DNA from: Peronospora farinosa
Taxonomy: Eukaryota > Oomycota > Peronosporomycetes > Peronosporales > Peronosporaceae
DNA: 64,000 nucleotides
Reading direction: 5' to 3'
NCBI GenBank assembly: GCA_947646735.1
Contig: CANTFK010000153.1
Location: 248,001-312,000, forward strand
Part shown: positions 34,046 to 45,238 of the stretch, piece after piece
Numbering within the stretch: position 1 is the stretch's first letter
Layout: every line of letters starts with the position of its first letter
The notes under the pieces: generated by a model
Database searches by the model: none
What the model was told of the DNA's origin: nothing
Seen by the model: the letters and a program-made list of their open reading frames with translations, nothing else
Position numbers and translations under genes: made by a program

Positions 34046-35295
34046 GTGTATGACCGCCCATCCTCGTTTATGTCCTCGGCCCAAAGTTTCCCACTCTCGA
34101 AAGAACACACCTGGTCATATGCCTGTAACAAGTCTACCAGTTTGATTTCCTTCTCATTGGTGGTGGTCACTGTATGTAGGTCTTCTTCAAATACACTCCG
34201 CTTTTGGGCGGTCCCCTCCTGCCAATTCACCCTCTCTTCGCACAGTTGTTCTTCACTGTCGGGTACCGGTTGGTGCGTTATATTCATCATTGGGGTTGGG
34301 GCCTGCGGTCGCTGTAAAATGTGTGACGGAGTCTTATACTCTGGTCTTTTCACTAGTGGCCCCTTTTCCTCTTCTGTTGGGTCGACCTGATGGTCGACTT
34401 GGTCAGTGGTAGATTCATAAGCCAGATTTAGCCATTCCGAATATCTTCGAGAGCCTACCGAGACAAACCCTGGCGTTCTCGGAACTTGCTCCCTAGTCAA
34501 CCACATACCTACCTTGGTATCTTCATGCAATGTTAAGGGGCGAGGGCTGACATTGGTTATCTTCAAAATCGGTCGACGTCTTATCCCTTGTATCATGGTG
34601 GTCACCCATCGTTCGCCTCTCGTGACCCACAATTTCCACTGTTCTGAGGTCGACCTTTTGAGAGGCACTTCCGTACATCCTCCAACGGATATCTGTACAT
34701 ACCGACCCAATTTCACATCCGATACTCGAGTATTGTACAGCGTCCTTCGCCCGGTCAATTGTACCTTGACTTCATCGGAGAGACAGAGCGTTCCGTCGGC
34801 CAAGTCTAACCGGATACCGGCTGGGACCATGAAGTCCATCCTCAAAACTGCATCTTGGCCTACTATATGGCCTACCCACACCTTAAAGATGTACACCGAG
34901 TTCCCATTCCGAGTGACCTTGATGCGAGTGCGTCCTTCGGTGGTGTATACGGCATCCCTAATACCAGTACATTCTTGTCGTTCACTTTCATCAATTTGGC
35001 AGCCTACCTTACGAGCAAAGGCGATATCCAGAATGGATATCTCGGCACCAGTATCGAACAACAAATTTGCATGGTCGTTGTTGACCTTTCCAGAGGCTTT
35101 CGCTTGCCTGAACCATTTAGTAGGGGCGTGGTATTTCCAGTACCCCCTAGACTCGCCTGGCAATAAGTCCAACTCCATTACTGAACTTTCTCGAACAAAA
35201 CTATTAGGTTCTTTCAAAGAAGCAACATGGACCACAGGATAATTTCCAATCTTCGATATATTTCCAATCTTAACTGGAATACCCGTCCCCTCCTT
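34046..35295 (-). pseudogene. Gypsy-D2 protease region, truncated
   Basis: Open in one frame from the gag-pol junction (35310) to the break. Active site LLFDTGAEISILDIAF at about 35060, then a beta-rich protease fold (VWVGHIVGQDAVLRMDFMVPAG; D3 has the usual LGMDF) and a long linker ahead of RT (to about EDINEDGR). The frame runs on into the minisatellite until 33901, but that part is not element coding. No ATG starts it; see the hairpin entry. Confidence 0.85.
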
Positions 35296-35327
35296 GGGCT
35301 GTTTCTCCACATATGCAAAGATACATC

Positions 35328-35378
35328 AATTAGAACGCTCGGCTCGTACCAGATTCAAACCTGGCGAGCGTCCTAATT
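35328..35378 (-). promoter_or_regulatory. Hairpin at the gag stop / pol start of Gypsy-D2
   Basis: A 14-base inverted repeat (AATTAGGACGCTCG and CGAGCGTTCTAATT in element sense) encloses a loop with a nested stem around GTTTGAATC, like a tRNA T arm. The gag stop codon TAG lies within the left arm. Pol is in a different frame and has no ATG, so a recoding or reinitiation role is possible. Same element at 59200-59250. Confidence 0.5.
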
Positions 35379-35495
35379 TGCCATCTTCTCGAGTTTCTCC
35401 GGGAACATCCCTGCATGCTTGGCTGGGTTGTACCATTGACGGAACAAATTATAGAACTCCTCCATCTGGCACTTCCCAATCTCGTGAATCTCTCC

Positions 35496-37873
35496 TCAAC
35501 CTCGGCATACAAACAGGCAGCGATCTGATGGATGACCCTTCCTTCCACAGCGGTCGCAGGTCAATCTTTTCCAGCAATTCAGATCTCCATGTTTCTTGGA
35601 CCCGCAATATGCACATCTCGTGTTTGGGGTCGCTGATGATGGGCCGGGTCGCTGGTCCACTGCCTGGTGATGTTGGTCGGCCTCCCTAGTCGGTGAATTC
35701 TTTGAGAACCTCACACTTGGGTCCCTCCCCGCTTCTTTATCCATAAGGTAGACTCGTCTTAGATCTCCCTCATTCTCCGAGGAGTCTGGACTGGAATCTT
35801 CAGAGCTCGAGTCTTCCGGGGGCGTCCGTACTGCATGTATGGAGCGGCGATTTAGATCTCTCGGCCTCTCTGGTAGTGCCGGTGCCTTCTGGCGAAACTT
35901 GTTTGATCCAAACAGCATCTTGCCTCGCCTTGCCTTCGTCCGCTGACATGCTGTCAATACTTCCTTCATCTCTTTACATCCGCCAGACGCAACATAGTCA
36001 ACGTGTCTGCTAGCTCCGGGTCGTCCACCGTCAAAATGTAGTGATCGACATGATCCTATTGAGCCTTGGGCGACCCATCCTTAATCTTCATCTTCGCCCT
36101 GAGTCCAAGCACATTCAGGCGGTACAGATAATCCAGCGGGGTCTCTTCCGACCTTTTCTTCGCATGGTAGTACTGATGGGCGACAGGTACCCCCGTGCCA
36201 CAGAACCGAATCATGAATTCTTGGATTAAGTCCTTCCAGTTTCCTCGTACTGAGCGACCCAGTTGACGGTACCAATTCTGTGCCGTTCCAGTCAGCAACC
36301 CTCCAAAAACGAGACATCGTTCATCATCTGGTGCTCAGTCTCTTATAAATGCTGTCTTGACCGTCGATACCCAGCTGCGCGCTCTGTCTTCGTCTTGGTC
36401 TCTTCCATGAAATTCTTTAAGATCCAGGGTCGCCGAGAGTTTGATTCGAGGGACCATATTTGGCATCTGTCCCAACGCTGCGTTCGCCATCATCGACTGA
36501 GGTCCCCTCAAATCCATGTTGTCAGGGTCGACCTCACAGGAACCGACGGATTCCATATCGACGTCGGTCATTGCGTGACCTCTTGGCATTTGTATGCCTG
36601 GATGCTGTTCATGGTGAGCGGTCGTCCTTTGCGCCTCTGGTCTTCCTCCTGCTACACTCCCGTTAGCGTGTGCCCGCGGTACTTGGTGTTCATTCAAAAT
36701 CTTGCCATCGCCGCGTCGAAGAGGGTCTGCAGATCACCTACCGGGTAGGTAGGTCTTTCCCCCCCAGCATCTTCGTCACGGGGCAGAGCAAATTCCAACT
36801 TTTTTTCTTGTTGTCTTTCCATTGGTTGAAAACCGGAATGATTTTCATTCTTGCCACGCGTCGCCGTTCCGAGACCCCGTGGTTCCTGCTCCGCGCTGCG
36901 CGCTCGGGTTTGGAGCAGCGCCGCTCCAGTAGGGCCGAGGGGCATCCTAGTGACCGACCCAGTTGAGGACGATCCTGGGGACCACGGAGCTGCTTCCCTC
37001 TGGCCGCTTGACGTCAGGTGTTGGGATGGGCCTTGACTCGCCCCTGGGTGGCCGGCGGCTCCGTACATGTGGGGACCCACCGTGATGTCCTGAAGCGTCA
37101 TCTGGCTGTCCTTAGACCGTGTGTGTGTGGGTGTCACCAGAGGTGGGTGTTCCGTTGCTGGCGTGGTACCCACCAGGATCGACAGACGCTTGTGCATGTG
37201 CTCTAACGTTGTTGTGATTCTGTCGAATCCCCGAGATCGTCCGGGTCGAACCGACCTGCGACCATGTTCGCTTCACGAAGCATGGTGACCAGCGCTGTGA
37301 TCGCGTTCGTGACGTTTTGCAGCCGTGGTAGGGTCGACACCGGCCCAGTAAGTTGACCCAGCTGCCTGATCTCCAGGGTCTTCGCGACGGGATCGCTCTC
37401 CAGAACGCGTTCAGCTTGCGTTGGTGGTAGCCCCTCGTCTGACCATGATGCCAGTCCTGCCTTCTCGGGGCTTATCGACTTGGTGTTTCCGGGTGCCTTC
37501 ATCCGGAGCTTCGTCGGCTTGGATTGCGCGATCTTGTTTTGTTGTTTTTTGGGGACCTTAGCCTCTCGGTTTTCACCGTCGGCTGATGGTCCCCTGGATC
37601 ATGATAGGCGTCATGACCCCAGGTGTCCTCTACGAGGACATAGGGAGGGTATTTAGGTTTCTCTTTAATAAATTTAACCTCGACCATGTTGACTGGGTCC
37701 CTCCCAAGGTCCGGTTGGTCCTTCGATCCTTTATTTGTATCTTCTTGAGTCAATGGCGATCGGTCTTCCAGTGGCTCTTCGGTCTTGTGCTCCTTCTTGA
37801 CATGAACATCTTTCTCGTCTTGAGACTCGCGGTGAAATCCCGCGTCTTCCGAAGATCCGGGCACGCGCACCAT
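35496..37873 (-). pseudogene. gag: Gypsy-D2 gag (broken)
   Basis: Starts at the ATG at 37873 (MVRVPGSSEDAGFH), one base inside the LTR end and overlapping the primer site. Frames: 37873-37499 (acidic, lysine-rich), 37502-37203 entered through an ATGA overlap, 37197-36694, 36697-36335 entered at TTTTGAATG, 36298-36056 (capsid helix LTGTAQNWYRQLGRSVRGNW) and 35969-35496 with two CCHC knuckles (CAYCGSKKHGDLNC, CDRCGRKGHPSDRC). The last frame is open to the track end and the stop is at 35373-35375 by comparison with D3. Most breaks are shared with D3; D4 reads through at least three of these positions. Confidence 0.85.
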
Positions 37874-39055
37874 TGTGGTGAGGTGGGCTCTCAAAATTGT
37901 ATGATGAGACCCCAAACCACTCACTGTGCCGGACTGCAGACTGTCGGAGGGGATACCCCGATGCCGCGTATGAACCTTCTCTCACCTTGTGTACCCGTCG
38001 GCTGGCGGGTTGCACTCTTCGGAGGATTTGGTGAAGATGTAGACGTCTGCCTTGAGGGAGGTAGGCCGGGGGGGCCTCGATTGGATATGCTTCACTCGGT
38101 GGGCCGGTAGGTGGACACTCGATCGACCTTGTCGAGAGTGGACTTAGAGCCAGATTCTTCAGGAAGCTTGTTGTCCCTGGCCTTTTCCTTCGTGTTTCAG
38201 GGGTATTAGCCACCTGACCTTTACTTTGATCCCGGACCGTGAGGTAAGGGAGGCCGCTTCCGATAGCGGGTCTTGGGGGGTGTTGCTACTCGAACGAGCT
38301 CACAGGCCAAATATATCCTGGAGCTCTATTCGCCCTTGAACTTCGCTACGCAACTGTCTTCGACGGGGGGGCCAAAATATTTCCCTTCCCGGAACAGTGA
38401 GTAACTTAGAGCAAGTTCTTCTTGGGTGACGGAGTCGTGCCACGTAGATCGCAAATTGAGTAGTATTTAGTATAGTCCTATCCTTTTTACTCCTTTACTC
38501 TATCCTTGCCTGAAGCTCTGATTCCTTGCGTCGACTGGTCTGATCCTTGTATTAACTGGTCCGGAGTGGCTGAAACCCGAGGGGCCGAGGTCGACCGACA
38601 AGGGACCCAGGTCGACCGATGAGGGACCGGGTCGACCAATGAGGGACCCAGGTCTACCGATGAGGGACCGGGTCGACCAACGAGAGACTTAGGTCTACCA
38701 GCGAGGGACCAGGTCGACCAATGAGGGGCCGGGTCGACCAATAAGGGACCATGGTCTACCAGCGAGGGACCGGATCGACTAATGAGGGACCCAGGTCGAT
38801 CTATGAGGGACCCGGGTCTACCAATGAGGGACCAGGTCGATCAATGAAGGGACCTGGTCACCTCCCTTCGGTACCAGCTAATTGGTACCCTGATAATGAT
38901 TTTTCTTCTGTAGGTCCTGCGGATTGTTCTCCACCAACGGTCGCTCCCCTTCGAGGCCCCTGTCTCTCTGGTCCCCTGTCCCTGACCCACGGTCTATACT
39001 CCGAATCCAACTGAATTATGGGATCCCCATATCGCAAAATTAGCACTTCACCACA
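37874..39055 (-). repeat. 5' LTR of Gypsy-D2 with internal VNTR
   Basis: 1182 bp in element sense from TGTGGTGAAGTGCTAATTTTG to CACCTCACCACA; the ends are inverted (TGTGGTGA). An array of about 21-bp units (GGTCGACCTGGGTCCCTCATT and variants, about 38590-38850) has roughly 14 copies against about 5 in the D3 LTR. A conserved TTGGCCCCCCGTCGAAGAC word lies at about 38355-38373. A long minus-strand frame crosses from the LTR into gag (38213-37731); a similar one exists in D3, but I do not claim it is a gene. Confidence 0.8.
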
Positions 39056-39881
39056 TGCGGGAACCCCTCTTCAACCGCATTAATGACGCGCGGGAACCCC
39101 TGTTCGACCGCGTCGTCCCCGTCGTCCTCTTCGCTCTGTAGCGAGGAGTCACTGTCACTTGTGTCTCGAAGAACAGCACAAGCAGTGCAGAGAGGGTCAT
39201 CGCTCGCTCTGTGCACCGCCAGCGTCGTGGAATCACGATCCACGACTGTGACGTTCGGCCAGTCACTTGGAGATACCAAGAGATGGGTAAACACTTCACT
39301 GACATCGAACTTGCGTCGACGTCTCACTGATCAGGCTAACCAGTCGATCTGGGGCTTATAACGTGCCAACCATGGCATGCCCAGTATGCAATCGAATGCA
39401 TAATTCATCGCGATCACCAAGAAATCATCATTACTGCGAAAGCCATCAAACGTGTACGGCAACGACACTTCGCGCCGCGATACGCGGTGTGGTTTCCCGT
39501 CAGCAAACTTGACGACGACTTGGCCAGCACCCTCACGGACTTGAATGCTGGGAGGCAGCATCGATCAAACAAGATTCACGAAAGAAATTGATTCGTTGCT
39601 ATTGAGTCCAGGAGTGCTCGCAGAGGTCGCCGGACGCCGGCGACATGTAAACTGACAATGATCAGACGTGAATCACCACTCGTAGTGGTGGCATTTAACC
39701 GTGCGCGTAGCGCAGGAGGACTGGAAGGTTGGGCTATCACCGGGGGACCCGGACTTCCGTTCCAACCAGTAGGGCGCCCTGCACCTACTGGTCCCGACCG
39801 TTTTTTGGACGTGCGGCCGGTACAGCACCCTGATGATGGGCATCCACTACATGCACCGATATCGGCGCTGGCGCACGGCAC
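39056..39881 (-). pseudogene. Gypsy-C protease and following linker
   Basis: Frame 39881-39576 has the protease start (SRLIIVSLHVAGVRRPLRALLDSIATN), where the catalytic DSG reads DSI. Frame 39561-39331 holds the rest (VVVKFADGKPHRVSRREVSLP, DCILGMPWLARYKPQIDW), with a stop at 39331-39333, then the same frame continues to the D2 junction with the duplicated motif AVEQGFP/AVEEGFP. Confidence 0.78.
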
Positions 39882-39959
39882 TCAGCCGCGCGATGTCCTG
39901 GCTTGCGACAACAAAAGCGAAGTATTTGACGCCCGGTGCGAGCGCCACCTTTATGATGA

Positions 39960-40834
39960 AAGACACGTCACCGGTCACCCGACGCCTCAATCACGTCAAT
40001 CTCCATAGGTTCCGGACCAGAAGGCCGGGGAGCGGTGACGACCGAGGGTTTGGCATATGCCTTTGTGACCCTAAAGTCTTCACGAATTGCGATGGAAAAT
40101 GCCTCCTCCAATGTGGCAGGCTCGGCGCGCTCCAGCGATAAGCGGGTCTGCCCCTCACGCATACCATCCACAAAGACATTCACCTGCGTGTACATGTCCA
40201 TGGGGTGCGTGATAATACACGACGCCAGATGCCTAGCCATCTGCACGTAGTCACGCATCGCCATTTTACCCTATCGCAAAGACAGGAATCTTGATCGCAC
40301 CAGTTTCTCCTCTTGTGGTGGCTCGAAAGCAAGACGAAGATCGTCCTAGATGGTATCCAAGGTGGGGAATGCGTGCTCGTCCACAACGAGCTTACCAAGG
40401 GCCCACTCCTTGGCCTTTCCGGTGAGGCGGGAAAGGAGAAAGTTGACCTTCGCCTGGGGAGCCTCAAGAAGTCTCGAGGCGATGGCGATATCAACTTCAC
40501 GGAACCACCGATTCAGCGACAACCGGTCCTTACCTTCTCCAGAGTAGGAGGAGGTTTCCATCTTCACGGCCTCATTACGTGAAGGGCGCGAGGGAGTTAA
40601 GCCTCGCCGGTTGGATTCGGCGAGCTCGCGTGCCATAAACTCATGTATGGCGAGACGTTGCGCGTCAGGGGTCGCTGATCTCATCAGCGACGCGACGAGT
40701 GCCTCTCCCGATATCGCCGCGAGGCAATTAAGGGCATCCCACTCAACACCAGTAAGATGGGGGAAGGTCGCGTGCTCCAGAAATAAATCTGGAGCGTCAA
40801 AGTACGACGATTCGCTCATCCCAAACTCGGGCAT
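39960..40834 (-). pseudogene. gag: Gypsy-C gag
   Basis: Starts [15 protein letters not shown] at 40834, just inside the primer site. The capsid helices match Gypsy-B gag ([34 protein letters not shown]). A frame change near 40345-40265 leads to 40264-39968 (MAMRDYVQMARHLASC, EPMEIDVIEASGDR). A zinc-knuckle remnant (RKPGHRAAEC) can be read just beyond, at about 39900. Confidence 0.82.
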
Positions 40835-40839
40835 AGGAA

Positions 40840-40858
40840 GGACTACAAAGTGCTACCA
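40840..40858 (-). other. Primer binding site of Gypsy-C
   Basis: TGGTAGCACTTTGTAGTCC, identical to Gypsy-B, two bases from the LTR. Confidence 0.75.
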
Positions 40859-40860
40859 GG

Positions 40861-41197
40861 TATAACGGGGCTAGAACGTACCGTCACTAGCTTACACGCG
40901 CGCTTGGGAAAGACTCAAGCCCAAGTATTAGGTATTAAGTAAATTTAATTCTGATTTGTATTTTGGTTTTAATTCGTACTAATTACGAAGATTTTAGTCG
41001 TAATAAATACGACAGTGTTCCAGCCTTTCGGGTACACAAATTCAGGTTGATTTATCATTGGTCCATATTGGAATTTTAGGCCCCAGTAATTAACCAATAA
41101 TAAATTGCCATGCTGTACCCGCTATTCGGGCCCAGCACCTGTCTACATATGTAATTGTTTATTTGTGTTAACTATGTGTGTAATGTAGCCCATTACA
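40861..41197 (-). repeat. 5' LTR of Gypsy-C
   Basis: 337 bp; in element sense starts TGTAATGGGCTACA and ends CCCCGTTATA. Related to 17873-18176 in ends and in the AATTGACTTCC/CCAATAATA-type interior. The right edge abuts Gypsy-E pol, so Gypsy-C was probably inserted into Gypsy-E. Confidence 0.8.
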
Positions 41198-42535
41198 GTT
41201 CACTAATGCAATATAATACAGACAGCGCAGAGCGTATCGTCTGCTATCAGTCGCATCAGCTGCAACCGGCTGAGCGCAACTACCCGGTGCATGACAAATA
41301 AATTCTTGCCGTAAATATGCTCTATCTAAGTTTCGCGTCTATCTCTTAGGAGACAGACCGCTCTTAGTGTATACAGACCATGAGTGATTACGCCCGGCTG
41401 TAAACAGCCCACACTCTCGCAACGAATGGCAAAATGGTTGTCGTTCTTCGCGTAGTGCAACTTCTTCGTGGAGTATAAACCGGGACAACTTAACGTTGCC
41501 GCCGATGCTCTTTCACGTCGGCCTGACCTACAGCCGACTGTGCAATTCGAAAGTGATGTGAACACCACTGTCGCCACGCTGAGTACCAGCGTCTTGTCGT
41601 CGAGCTTACTCGACGACATTAGAAGGGCATGCGCACAAGATAATGATCTTGTACGCCTGATGGAGTATCTCAAGGACCCATCCACGCAAGCTAAGAAGCG
41701 CTTGCCTGCCATGTATCGATCTTCTCTCGATCGATACACCCAGCGGAACGGCTTACTGTACTACACAGCCGTACGCCTCGTGTCATTGTACCGCCACAAC
41801 ATGATCTTAGGTTACGGATCATGTTTGAATGTCACGATGCACCAATAAGTGGGCATCGCGGCCGTGAGAAGACTTATCTCACGGTCAGTAGCGCCTTTTA
41901 CTGGCCACACCAGTATAAGTTTGTGCGCAAGTACGTGCGTGCTTGCGAGATGTGTCAACGAGTGAAGCCTAGTCCTTCACTCCGTGCATCGTTACAGCCT
42001 CTACCTTTACGGAAGAGTACTGGGAGTCCGTATCAATGGACTTCGTCTTTGGGTTTCCCAAAGACGTTCACGGGAATATTGGTATTCTCGTGTTTGTCAA
42101 TAGGTTCATCAAAATGGTAAATCTTGTTGCTGTAACTGAGTCGATCACAGCAGAGGGCTGTGATCGAGTGTTTATCGATACAATCTTTCGATTGCACGGT
42201 TTACCCCGTGAACTTGTGTCCTATAGGGACCCCCGGTTCACGGCTGAGTTTTGGCGTTCCGTGTTCCAAACACTTGGAATACGGCTCTCTATGTCTAATT
42301 CTGATCATCCAGAAACCGATGCTCAGAACTGAACGCGCCAATCGCGTCCTTGAAGAGATTCTTTGAGGGTACGTCTACTCGTTTACGAGTTGGAGTGAGT
42401 TTTTGTCGATGGTCAAATTCGCCCACAGTGCATGCGTCCACGAAGCATACACCATTCTACGTGAATGGCCTTCGCCATCCACGTGTGTATGCAGCTATAC
42501 TGAAATTTAGGGGTTTCAACCGTAGTTCCGACGGT
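41198..42535 (+). pseudogene. pol: Gypsy-E pol fragment: RNase H and integrase
   Basis: A degenerate RNase H (AERNYPVHDK, a stop, then LSKFRVYLLGD and VYTDHE; 41225-41390) is followed by VEYKPGQLNVAADALSRRPD (41465), the integrase zinc finger (CHDAPISGHRGREKT, CEMCQRV; 41825-41960), the core with Asp in MDFVFGFPKD (42036) and YRDPRFTAEFW, where the usual Asp-Arg-Asp is altered to Tyr-Arg-Asp, and a tail TPFYVNGLRHPRV (42450). Several frame changes. Ends against a palindrome-rich repeat. No LTR of its own seen. Confidence 0.85.
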
Positions 42536-42728
42536 GCGCAGTAGTAAATATATGTGTAAATGATATAGGCATCATCAAACACAGCCGTTTGCTAGGGCAT
42601 TTACCCGTCGTTCCGACGGATACCCCTACACTGGTCAATCACTTTGCTTAAAATATCAGGTTAAATTAGGTAAATTAATAAGTATTAAAGTCAATGTGCA
42701 TTCAAGCCAATGTAAACCCGTCGTTCCG
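42536..42728. repeat. Palindrome-rich repeat H3
   Basis: Contains CCGTAGTTCCGACGG, CCCGTCGTTCCGACGG and CCCGTCGTTCCG about 85-110 bases apart (about 42520, 42606, 42717), as in H1 and H2. Its right end meets D4 gag inside the hairpin of the gag-pol junction. Confidence 0.55.
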
Positions 42729-42752
42729 CCAGATTCAAATCTGGCGAGCGTT

Positions 42753-45238
42753 CTAATTTAACATCTTCTCCGCCGCCTCGGGCAGCTGCCCCGCGTGCTT
42801 GGTCGGGTTGTACCACTGGCGAATCAGATTGTAGAACTCTTCCATCGGGCACTTGCCGACGTCATGAACCTTGCCACAACCGCGACACACAAACAGGCAG
42901 TGGTCGGCTGGGTGACCCTTCCTTCCACAGCACTAGCAAACGAGTCGCTTCTAACAGTCCAGATCCCCATGCTTCCTAGACCCACAATGGGTACACTTTG
43001 TCGCGGGTGTCCCTGGAACCACCTTTTGCCCCGGTCCCTCTGCCATACGTCGACTTCGGTCTGGGTCTGGGTCCTGATGATCCCGGGGATCATCTGCGTT
43101 CCTCGCCCTGCCAGTGTAAGGTTTACTCGCCGCCGCATAAATTCCTCTGAGGTCATCTTCTCCCTCAGACCCACTGGAGCTGGACCCTTGGTCATTTCAC
43201 TTTTCGAAGTGGCTCGGATGACTTGGACGGGTCTTCTCAGCTGACCCTTGGTGTGGTCTGGAGTGGTTGGGGCCTTCTAACGAAACTTGGTGGACCCGAA
43301 CAAGACCCTTCCTTGACGCGTCTTCGCTCTCTGACGAGCCAGCAGGACTTCCTCCAGGTCATCTGCATCAGAAAGTCTGATCAATGTAAGCTGGTCCGCT
43401 AATTCTCGATCATCCAAAGTTTTCACGTAATGGTACACGTGTTCACGCTTTACACTGGGGGGTCCACCCTTAATATCTAGCTTGGCCCTGAGCCCTGCCA
43501 CGTTCAAACGGTACAGATATTCCAAGGGTGACTCGTCGGTCCTCTTTCTGGCGTGATAGATAATATTGTCGGGCCACCGACACCCCCAAGCCGCAAAATT
43601 GTGCTTGGAACTCTCGCAGCAGCAGTTTCCAATCAACGCGCACTGTTCGACCTAGCTGTCGATACCAATTCTGAGCTGGACCTGTGAGCAGGGACCCAAA
43701 AATGAGACACTTCTCGCTGTCTGGTGCCTGGTCTCGGAGGAAAGCCGTCTTTACCTTAGTGCTCCATCTTCTGGCACGATCTTCATCGTGGTCCCTTCCG
43801 CTAAATTCCTTCAGATCCGACGAGGCCGATACCCTAATGTGTGGAACAACAGGAGGGGGTCCTCCTGCCGTAGCCGTGGCCACAGTCGCTCGCGCTGAGG
43901 TCATCGGGAACGCCAAGTCATCTGGGTCGTATTCATCATGGGTTGACCCCACAGATTCCATGTCCACATCAGGGATATCGCCTAGTGGTCCTAGGCGCTC
44001 AATCCGCTGGGAGGACCTGGGATGAACTGGCCCTTGACCCCTCGTGGTGTGTCCCCTGTCCACTGCACTTTTTGTGGAGCCTTGCTCTTCAAGGAACTTG
44101 GTCATCGCCTTATCAGAGTACGACTGGAGCGCGCTAGGGGAAACTGACTCAGTCTTTGTTTCCTGGTCTGTTTTTGTCCCCATCAACCTTGGCTCCACTT
44201 TGCACCGGGCTTTTGTCTCCTCCTGTGCTTGGCGCTGGACCCATGGGGTTGCTGTGTCCATATGGTCAGCTTCACGAACTCGTGCTTCCAACAACGCTGC
44301 ACCAGCTGGACCCAGTTGCATTCGATCCACCGTATCCATCAGGGCCGACATCATAGATGAGGTGGCCGATTCATATTGAGACCTTGGTGACGATTCACCG
44401 AGTGACCCAGCAGGAGAGCCTACACCAGGATCCACTACTCCTCCATCTTGACGGGGTGCTTCCTTTGGGGGGAACTCCCCCACTAACGTCTTGAGGTGAC
44501 CATGCAGGGTCACTAAGGTCTTTTTCAAGGTCTCGAACCCGAAATCAAAGAGGGTCTCAGCAGTAAAGTTCCCAGCAGCCATCCCAGCTTCATGTAGCAG
44601 ATTCATTACGGCCTTGAGGACCTCCAGGTCTGTGGTCGTGGTGGGAAGAGCCGTTACCGGACCGTGGACCTGGTCCAGAAGCTTGACCTTGAGCGCCTTC
44701 ATCACCGGGTCCTTTCGAAGAAACTTCTTCAATTTATTCCGATGGTAGGCTTCTTCCAAATCTTCTTCTGTCCAGTCCTTACTGGCTACGCCTTGGCTCT
44801 CTCCCGACTCGTCCGTCGTGTCTCCGCCTCTCGGTGCCTTCAACTTGGTATGCTTCTGCTTCTTTTGCTTGTTCTTGGGCACCTTTGGCTCTTGATTGGT
44901 AGGTTGGGAGACTTGTTTCGGGGTCCCTTGTTTTTTAGCTTTCGCTGTCAAACTTGGGACCCCTGGACCATAATATATATTATGGCCCATGTTGTCTTCT
45001 TCAACGGAGACATAAGGGGGAGGATTTGGTGGTTTTTCTTCATATTACACCTTATTCTCAATAGCAGAGCTCCTCCCCGGGCTCTGCAGGTCCTCCGATC
45101 CTTCTTCCTTCTTGATCACTGGCGATCCGGTTTCCAGTGTCTTGGTTGTCCTTGCTCTATCTTGACCGATGTCTTTTCTTCTTCGTGGGACTCACGGTGA
45201 AATCCCGCGTCTCCCGAAGATCCGAGAACGCAAACCAT
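42753..45238 (-). pseudogene. gag: Gypsy-D4 gag (few lesions)
   Basis: Starts MVCVLGSSGDAGFHRES at 45238, one base inside the LTR. A frame change near 45120 and an in-frame TAA near 45050 precede a long frame (44990-43470, 506 codons) with lysine-rich, helical and capsid parts (DLKEFSGRDHDEDRARRW, LTGPAQNWYRQLGRTVRVDW). After another frame change, 43636-43277 continues (YHARKRTDESPLEYLYRLNVAGLRAK), then broken CCHC knuckles (CGRKGHPADHC) and the end FYNLIRQWYNPTKHAG before the stop at 42753. It is the best reading of the D gag in the window. Confidence 0.85.

Larger units (their letters stand above)
34046..39055 (-). mobile_element. Gypsy-D2: 3'-truncated Ty3/Gypsy element
   Basis: Reads right to left: 5' LTR (37874-39055), primer site, broken gag, hairpin, protease; then cut off at 34046 against the D1 LTR minisatellite. 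Its right edge lies inside the protease-RT linker of Gypsy-C, so it was inserted into that element. It is almost the same sequence as D3, including shared lesions. Confidence 0.88.
39056..41197 (-). mobile_element. Gypsy-C: 5' part of a Ty3/Gypsy element related to Gypsy-B
   Basis: 5' LTR (40861-41197), primer site identical to Gypsy-B, gag, protease and the start of the protease-RT linker, then interrupted by D2 at 39055. The rest of its pol is not found beyond D2, so it was deleted together with the D2 3' part or lies elsewhere. Confidence 0.85.

Noticed and set aside
37731..38213. 160-codon frame across the D2 LTR and gag start
   Set aside because: Partly conserved in D3 (56348-56668), but the D LTRs are nearly identical DNA there, so frame conservation is not informative.
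38355..38373. TTGGCCCCCCGTCGAAGAC word taken as the primer binding site of family D
   Set aside because: It lies within the LTR: the D LTR similarity and inverted ends extend to CCACCACA at the gag ATG, and in D7 and D5 the copy ends there. I moved the LTR boundary accordingly.
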